Source: an uncultured Paracoccaceae bacterium (GTDB lineage Bacteria > Pseudomonadota > Alphaproteobacteria > Rhodobacterales > Rhodobacteraceae). Taken from it: a stretch of DNA of 34,384 bases. Shown in pieces: positions 29,491 through 34,384 of this stretch. The stretch lies in NCBI GenBank assembly GCA_937916485.1, contig CALFSV010000352.1:1-34384 (forward strand), written 5' to 3'. Both the position numbers and the translations under genes were made by a program. Positions within the stretch are counted from its first letter, which is position 1. The number at the start of each line of letters is the position of its first letter. The notes beneath the pieces are model-generated. The model saw only the letters and a program-made list of their open reading frames with translations, had not been told where the DNA came from and did no database searches.

Positions 29491-30678
29491 TCAGCCGAGT
29501 GGAGGCCGGATCTTGATCGACACGAGGATGCAAAGCGCCCCAAGGGCGGCAAAGAGGGCCGAGGCAAAGTAGGCGCGGGCCCCGTAGTCGTCGACCAGTC
29601 CGCCGAAACCGACCAGGGCCAGCACGCTCATCCCTTGCTGCAGCATCACAAAAAATCCCTGCGCCTCTGCCGCGATATCCTCGGAGGTGTGACTGCGGAT
29701 GAAGGTCAGGCAGGCCATGAACCCCAGCCCGTAGGTGATCCCGTGTAACGCTTGAAGCGGGATCAGCCAGCCTACCGGCGGGGCAAAGGCCATGGCTGTC
29801 CAGCGGATCACCGTGACGACGCCCGCGATGAGCAGAAGGACCCGGGCCGATGTCCGCTTGTCCAGCTTGCGATAGGTAAAGAACAGCAGCGTCTCGGCCA
29901 GCCCGCCAAAGGCAATGAGGAACCCGATCGTCGACAGGCTGATGCCCTGCCGTTCCCACAACAACGCCTGAAAGGCGTTCAGAATAAAGTGCGAGGCCAG
30001 AACGATGGCAAAGCCAAAAAGCGGCAGCAGGAACCAGGGCTTCATCACCTGCAACATGCGGGTCGCCCCGGTTGTTGGAGGCTTCTCGCCATCGGGCGCG
30101 CGGAAGCGTGGCAGAAACAGGGACGTCACTGACCGGATCAGGGCCAGGGCCACGAAGAACGGCATATAGGCCTCTTGTCCGGCCCAGGTCACCAGCCAGC
30201 CGGTTGCGATGATGGCGATTAGATAGCCGATGGTCGCCCAGGCCCGCATCGATCCGAAATCGGTCCCGCGCCTGGCGGTCAGACGCATGGCGGCGGCATC
30301 CAGGACGGGAACGCAGGTCATGAAGGCGATGGACGTCAAGGTCCAGAACAGGAGGATCGACCAGAAATCGGCGGCCCAAAGCAGGCCGATGGGAAAGATG
30401 CCGCCCAATACGGCGGCGGCAACGATAACCTGTCGCCAGTCGCTCGCCCGGTCAGCAATCCGTCCGGCGACCATGTTCAGTACCAGCATGACCAGAACGG
30501 GGGCGGCACTGACGACCCCGATCTGGGATGCGCTGAGGCCCCGCCCCTCCATCCAGATGCCGCCAAAGGCATTGGCGGCCCCGGCTGTAGTCATCAGGGT
30601 GAAATAGAACAGCGTCGTGCGCAGTTCGGGAGAAAGTCCTCCAACAGGCGAGGTCTGGGTCAAGAACGTTTCTTCCAT
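29491..30678 (-). CDS. MFS transporter, 3-phenylpropionate-permease-like
   Basis: This 395-residue transporter has about 12 membrane segments. Family marks include an N-terminal FYFTLMTTAGAANAFGGIWM, GLSASQIGVVSAAPVLVMLVL then AGRIADR at the 2-3 loop, the RRGTDFGSMRAWATIGYLIA stretch typical of HcaT/LacY-like permeases, and LHGITYGLGFMACLTFI. The substrate is unknown. The frame runs to 30762 through the dispersed palindrome. I chose the ATG at 30678 because it gives the normal N-terminus, although no clear ribosome site precedes it. It may share a transcript with the downstream esterase gene. Confidence 0.9.
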   Translation of the reverse strand: MEETFLTQTSPVGGLSPELRTTLFYFTLMTTAGAANAFGGIWMEGRGLSASQIGVVSAAPVLVMLVLNMVAGRIADRASDWRQVIVAAAVLGGIFPIGLLWAADFWSILLFWTLTSIAFMTCVPVLDAAAMRLTARRGTDFGSMRAWATIGYLIAIIATGWLVTWAGQEAYMPFFVALALIRSVTSLFLPRFRAPDGEKPPTTGATRMLQVMKPWFLLPLFGFAIVLASHFILNAFQALLWERQGISLSTIGFLIAFGGLAETLLFFTYRKLDKRTSARVLLLIAGVVTVIRWTAMAFAPPVGWLIPLQALHGITYGLGFMACLTFIRSHTSEDIAAEAQGFFVMLQQGMSVLALVGFGGLVDDYGARAYFASALFAALGALCILVSIKIRPPLG

Positions 30679-30748
30679 CAGGGGAGGGCCAAAGTGGCTA
30701 CGGCGACCTTGGGTGATTGCGAAAGGTCGGTCAATCTTGGGGATTGAG

Positions 30749-30774
30749 GTAAGGTGGGTCATGACCCACCTTAC
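30749..30774. repeat. Dispersed perfect palindrome, copy 3 of 3
   Basis: This is an identical 26-bp palindrome in the divergent region between the MFS and hydrolase genes. Like copy 1 it is preceded by TTGAG. In a divergent promoter region it cannot be serving as a terminator for either gene, so a mobile or structural repeat is the likelier reading. Confidence 0.9.
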
Positions 30775-30830
30775 GCCGAGGGGAGGACTTCGATGGACCT
30801 TGCTGCCGCGATCTGAAAGGCGACCAAGAG

Positions 30831-31655
30831 ATGACCGAAAAAAGCACGGCGGATATTGCCTACTCCAACGGCGATTTCATCCCCGATGGTGAGTCCTATC
30901 CCGACCGCTGGGCAGTGGCCGCGGCATCTTTCAGAGCCGGGGCGAGCGGCACGTTGGGCCTGCGCTATGGACCTTCTGCCCGGCAGGTCTACGACCTTTT
31001 CGTTCCGGATCGTCCGGCCCGGGGCACGGTGATCTTTGTCCATGGCGGCTATTGGCTTGCCGGGGATGGGTCGGTCTGGTCCCACCTAGCGGCAGGTCCC
31101 CTTGCCAGAGGGTGGGCGGTGGCCGTTGCGACCTACGATCTTTGCCCCGACGTGGCCTTGCCACACATCACCAGCCAGATTGCGACCCTTGTCGAGGTCA
31201 TTGCCAAGGCCCGGCCGGGCCCCATCGTCCTGACCGGTCATTCCGCTGGGGGGCATCTTGTCGCCCGGATGGGGGACCCAAAGGTGCTGCCGGATCCGGA
31301 CAAACGGATCGCAAGGATCATCCCGATCTCACCCCTTGCCGACCTGGTGCCCCTGATGAACACGGCCATGAAAGGGCCGCTTGGCCTAAACGAGGTCAAC
31401 GCGGCCGCCGAAAGCCCCCGCCATCAGCCCGCCCCCACCTGCTCTGTGACGGTCTGGGTCGGTGCCGATGAACGGCCGGTTTTTCTGGATCAGGCCCGCT
31501 GGCTGGGAGAAGCCTGGCGATGTCCCGTGGTGGTCGAGCCGGCCCGGCACCATTTCGATGTGATCGCCGGCCTTTCAGACCCCGACCACCCGCTGACGGG
31601 TGCAGTGACGGAAGGAACAGTTCCACGGAAGTGGTGTGCGGACCTTCTGACCTGA
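30831..31655 (+). CDS. Alpha/beta hydrolase, kynurenine-formamidase-like
   Basis: This 274-residue cytoplasmic hydrolase has the oxyanion motif HGGYW (71-75), the nucleophile Ser138 in LTGHSAGGH, an acid in VWVGADERPVF, and His in PARHHFDVI. HGGYW with this spacing is typical of the arylformamidase/esterase group, so it may cleave N-formylkynurenine or another small ester or amide. No tryptophan-degradation gene is nearby to support that. The ATG at 30831 has only a weak site upstream. It precedes the creatinase gene by 189 nt, so the two may or may not be cotranscribed. Confidence 0.88.
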   Translation: MTEKSTADIAYSNGDFIPDGESYPDRWAVAAASFRAGASGTLGLRYGPSARQVYDLFVPDRPARGTVIFVHGGYWLAGDGSVWSHLAAGPLARGWAVAVATYDLCPDVALPHITSQIATLVEVIAKARPGPIVLTGHSAGGHLVARMGDPKVLPDPDKRIARIIPISPLADLVPLMNTAMKGPLGLNEVNAAAESPRHQPAPTCSVTVWVGADERPVFLDQARWLGEAWRCPVVVEPARHHFDVIAGLSDPDHPLTGAVTEGTVPRKWCADLLT

Positions 31656-31844
31656 GCGCTGGCCACAAAAGACAGTTGCAGCGCCGCCCGCACTGAGGGT
31701 AGCGTCACGCCAGAGCGCAAAGGCGATGGCGTCGCCTCGGGCTGAATGTCCCGCTGCTCGCGGCACGTCCGCTTTCGTCCTGAACGCCGGGATCTTTCTT
31801 GGGTCCCCTGACACGATGTCCGGACCCTGCATGCGAGGTCTGAC

Positions 31845-33050
31845 ATGACTGAACGTCCCCAGCAGTACCAATTTCACCAGGGTGACCGCATCCTGCCCTT
31901 CGCCCCCGAAGAATACGACGCCCGCCTTGCTGGCCTGCGCCGGATCATGGCGGACGCCGGGGTCGAGGCGGCGGTTTTCACCTCGATGCAGTGCATCGCC
32001 TATTACTCGGGCTTTCTGTATTGCTCATTTGGACGACCCTACGGCCTTGTCGTGACGGCCACCCAAAGCGTGACCATCTCGGCCGGGATTGATGCCGCCC
32101 AACCCTGGCGGCGCTGTCATGGCGACAACATCACCTATACCGACTGGGCGCGGGACAACTACTGGCGGGCGATCCTGTCGGTGACCGGGCCGGGCAAGGT
32201 CATCGGCTTTGAGGGCGATCACCTGACGTTGGTGCAAAGCGCCAAGCTCGACCATTTTCTCGCTCCCTCTGCCCGCATCGACATTGCCAGCCAGTGCATG
32301 GTGCAACGCATGTTCAAATCCGACGCGGAGGTTGCCCTGATCCGCCAAGGGGCGCAGGTCGCTGATGTCGGCGGCTATGCCATCCGCGAGGCGATCAAGG
32401 CCGGGGTGCGCGAGATTGACGTGGCCATGGCGGGCCGGGACGCGATGGAACTGGAGATCGCCAAGCGGTTTCCTGAGGCCGAGTATCGCGACACATGGGT
32501 CTGGTTCCAGTCGGATATCAACACCGATGGCGCGCATAACCCTGTCACTGCAAGGGCGCTTGAAGTTGGCGATATCCTGTCGCTCAACACCTTTCCGATG
32601 ATCTCGGGCTATTACACCGCGCTCGAGCGGACCCTGTTCGTGCGCGAGGTCGACGCGGCCAGCCTTGATATCTGGCAGGCCAATGTCGCCGCCCACGAAT
32701 TCGGGATGAGTTTGCTTGTCCCCGGTGCCCGCTGCTCTGACATCACCCAACAGATCAACGCCTTTCTCGAAGATCGCGACCTCTTGCAGTACCGCACCTT
32801 TGGCTATGGCCATTCCTTCGGGGTGCTGTCCCATTACTATGGCCGCGAGGCCGGGCTCGAACTGCGCGAGGACATCGACACGGTGCTAGAGCCGGGAATG
32901 GTCATTTCTATGGAACCGATGTTGACAATTCCCGAAGGTCAGCCCGGGGCAGGTGGCTACCGCGAACATGATATTCTGGTCATTACGAAGGACGGTGCCG
33001 AAGACATTACTGCCTATCCCTATGGACCTGACTTTAACGTGGTGGGGTAA
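31845..33050 (+). CDS. Creatinase (creatine amidinohydrolase)
   Basis: This 401-residue pita-bread enzyme of the M24 group hydrolyses creatine to sarcosine and urea. Motifs match Pseudomonas creatinase closely as I recall it: YYSGFLYCSFGRPYGLVVT, QPWRRC, NITYTDWARDNYW, the catalytic His in NTDGAHNPVTAR, GYYTALERTLF, then RTFGYGHSFGVLSHYYGREA, GLELREDIDTVLEPGM, and GAGGYREHDIL. Metal ligands of true M24 peptidases are not all present, as expected for creatinase. GAGG lies about 6 nt before the ATG. The length is usual. No creatininase, sarcosine oxidase or urease genes are adjacent, so the pathway must continue elsewhere. Confidence 0.95.
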   Translation: MTERPQQYQFHQGDRILPFAPEEYDARLAGLRRIMADAGVEAAVFTSMQCIAYYSGFLYCSFGRPYGLVVTATQSVTISAGIDAAQPWRRCHGDNITYTDWARDNYWRAILSVTGPGKVIGFEGDHLTLVQSAKLDHFLAPSARIDIASQCMVQRMFKSDAEVALIRQGAQVADVGGYAIREAIKAGVREIDVAMAGRDAMELEIAKRFPEAEYRDTWVWFQSDINTDGAHNPVTARALEVGDILSLNTFPMISGYYTALERTLFVREVDAASLDIWQANVAAHEFGMSLLVPGARCSDITQQINAFLEDRDLLQYRTFGYGHSFGVLSHYYGREAGLELREDIDTVLEPGMVISMEPMLTIPEGQPGAGGYREHDILVITKDGAEDITAYPYGPDFNVVG

Positions 33051-33154
33051 CATCTGTATTTTCAGCGCTATTATCCCCCGGATTTGATTTGAAATTGCAC
33101 TTCCGGTCGTTAACGCTATGGTCGAACGCTGAAATCATTGTTCCGGAACTCTCC

Positions 33155-33997
33155 ATGTTTTTTCAAAGCCGCGCCACGACTCGCCTTGCTCGTTCTGCCG
33201 CATTTCTGTTGTTACTTGGGACATTGGCGGCCTGCGGCGGGGGGCCGGTCGTGGTGGAAGAAGAGATCATCAACGGCGTTCCGGTTAGCCAGATTGATCC
33301 CGATTATGGGATTTTGCCAGATGGTGAGTACACCTTGCCTCCGGTGCCACCTGAATACATTGCCGGGGTCAACCGTCGGATGCTCTTGCCTTATACGGGG
33401 GACGAACAGCCGGGCACGATCGAAGTCGATCCGCACGCCAAGTTCCTTTATTGGATCATGGAGGATGGCATGGCCTGGCGCTATCCCATCGCCGTTGGGA
33501 GGCAAGGGCTTTCCATGCGTGGCACCTCGATCATTCGTCGCAAGGCCGAATGGCCGGGCTGGACGCCAACCGCAAATATGCTTCGACGCGAGCCGGAGAT
33601 TTATGAACCCTTCCGGGGCGGGGTTCCGGGCGGCCTTGCCAGCCCGCTGGGGTCGCGTGCGCTCTACCTCTATCGGGGCGGCCGGGATACCTTTTATCGG
33701 ATCCACGGTACCAACGACCTTTCCTCGATCGGGAACTCTGGATCGGCCGGTTGCATCCGAATGTTCAATCATGACGTCATCGACCTTTACGAACGGGTCC
33801 CCCTTGAGACCCGCGTTGTCGTGCGGACCTATGAGGATTCAGTCCGGATCGAAGGCGAAGAGCTTGCGAACCGAGGGGTGGAATTGCCGCCCTTTTATGT
33901 TTCGCCCGAGGAACTGCTGCACAATGGATCTGGCGGCGTAGCAGCAGATCAGGGCGGGATTATTCCGGACGATACAGTCGAACTTTTCGATAGTTGA
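33155..33997 (+). CDS. L,D-transpeptidase (YkuD) lipoprotein
   Basis: This 280-residue lipoprotein has a signal with lipobox LAAC (Cys27). The YkuD catalytic domain follows, with His185 in YRIHGTNDL and the nucleophile Cys201 in SGSAGCIRMFNHDVIDLY. These enzymes crosslink peptidoglycan (3-3 links) or attach lipoproteins to it in the periplasm. Preceding regions (DPHAKFLYWIMEDG, RYPIAVGRQGLSMRGTS) are standard for the fold. The frame runs from 33089, but the ATG at 33155 places the signal peptide at the N-terminus. The ribosome site there is weak (GGA). Confidence 0.93.
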   Translation: MFFQSRATTRLARSAAFLLLLGTLAACGGGPVVVEEEIINGVPVSQIDPDYGILPDGEYTLPPVPPEYIAGVNRRMLLPYTGDEQPGTIEVDPHAKFLYWIMEDGMAWRYPIAVGRQGLSMRGTSIIRRKAEWPGWTPTANMLRREPEIYEPFRGGVPGGLASPLGSRALYLYRGGRDTFYRIHGTNDLSSIGNSGSAGCIRMFNHDVIDLYERVPLETRVVVRTYEDSVRIEGEELANRGVELPPFYVSPEELLHNGSGGVAADQGGIIPDDTVELFDS

Positions 33998-34260
33998 TCG
34001 GCATCCATGAACCTGATGGGCAACAGCAGCCTGTCAGGCCAACGGATTAGTTGATTTCTGCGGGACTTAGCCGCTATTTCTGCACTGTTTTTGCAAGCCG
34101 CCGGGACTGTTTCCCGGTGCTGACCGCACAAGCCCCAATTTTTTCAAATTGAGACACCTGACAACCGTTTTCTTGGTTCGGGCGACCTGCTGAGCTACCA
34201 TTTCGTCGTTCATTGGGCCGCTTGGCCAAACTTATTTTTTTGGTTTTTGGGAACTGTTTT
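33998..34260. other. Intergenic stretch, T-rich toward its end
   Basis: No supported gene is seen. Two small hairpins are visible: CCGGGA-CTGTT-TCCCGG (34101-34117) and CAATTT-TTTC-AAATTG (34136-34151). The final 50 bases are T-rich and may contain the promoter of the gene at 34261. A minus-strand frame (34074-34370) is rich in Lys/Arg and looks spurious. Confidence 0.4.
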
Positions 34261-34384
34261 ATGTTAGATTTTTTCGTGCGCTTGATCCGTTTGTCGGCTG
34301 CCCATTGCGCGACCACCACTCTTCTGGCCTGTAACACGACAACGATGAGCCAGACCAACAATCTGAACAATGGCCATCCTTCAG
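34261..34384 (+). CDS. Possible lipoprotein, cut by the window edge
   Basis: An open frame from ATG at 34261 runs off the end of the window. It begins MLDFFVRLIRLSAAH and continues CATTTLLACNTTTMSQ, a basic start, a weakly hydrophobic stretch and a lipobox-like LLAC, followed by an Asn/Thr-rich segment. This could be a small outer-membrane lipoprotein. There is no convincing ribosome site and only 41 residues are visible, so it may equally be chance. Confidence 0.28.
   Translation, partial: MLDFFVRLIRLSAAHCATTTLLACNTTTMSQTNNLNNGHPS

Noticed and set aside
34074..34370. 98-codon minus-strand frame near the window edge
   Set aside because: Lys/Arg/Asn-rich, no ribosome site and no family resemblance; probably a chance frame in low-GC intergenic DNA.

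Overview
The window reads as chromosomal DNA of a marine-type alphaproteobacterium of the Rhodobacterales (Roseobacter group). The evidence is high GC with tightly packed genes, many 1-4 nt start/stop overlaps (ATGA, TGATG), typical roseobacter family combinations (DUF599 plus a small secreted protein, MoxR-DUF58-DUF4159, DUF1285-SDR, VOC-WYL), and recurring intergenic elements of a kind common in this group. There is no rRNA, tRNA, CRISPR array, phage block or insertion sequence. This placement is inference from gene content; nothing here fixes the genus.

Layout. 1-0.65 kb: a class-A small heat-shock protein (minus strand) behind a sigma-32-like promoter and a three-hairpin leader that looks like a ROSE RNA thermometer. 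0.65-5.6 kb (minus): a secreted trypsin-like protease and the glycolate oxidase operon glcD-glcE-glcF, with a promoter covered by a palindromic operator. 5.6-6.7 kb (plus): a DUF599 membrane protein and a small secreted protein. 6.7-13.7 kb (minus): a MoxR ATPase / DUF58 / BatA-DUF4159 / vWA-amidotransferase-like membrane protein set. 13.8-15.6 kb (minus): an M19 dipeptidase and a ChaC-like gamma-glutamylcyclotransferase. 15.8-17.1 kb (plus): DUF1285 and an atypical SDR protein. 17.1-19.2 kb: a poorly coding stretch with one intact DUF1772-like gene, a decayed SDR gene, and an 88%-identical copy of the tail of the intact upstream SDR gene. 19.2-20.6 kb (minus): a PLP-dependent decarboxylase. 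21.0-22.0 kb (plus): a VOC protein and a WYL regulator behind a three-box operator. 22.1-24.8 kb (minus): an ECF sigma factor translationally coupled to a membrane-anchored VWA protein. 25.0-26.3 kb (plus): a sorbosone-dehydrogenase-like protein. 26.3-27.2 kb (plus): arsR-arsI, apparently leaderless, ending at a strong hairpin. 27.2-30.7 kb (minus): an MFS transporter and a secreted phytase-like esterase with a Pho-box-like triple repeat. 30.8-34 kb (plus): an alpha/beta hydrolase, creatinase, an L,D-transpeptidase lipoprotein, and possibly the start of another lipoprotein at the edge.

How the parts relate. Most transcription units look independent: stress (Hsp20, ECF/VWA, MoxR set), carbon and nitrogen scavenging (glycolate, creatine, dipeptides), glutathione turnover (ChaC next to a dipeptidase), organoarsenical detoxification, and phosphate response. 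I do not see a wholly new multi-gene defence or biosynthetic system. The most informative signals are regulatory: the ROSE-like thermometer, the glycolate operator over its -10 box, the Pho-box-like array, the VOC-WYL operator, and two families of dispersed intergenic repeats (a perfect 26-bp palindrome in three copies, and a degenerate CGGGATATTT element in three copies).
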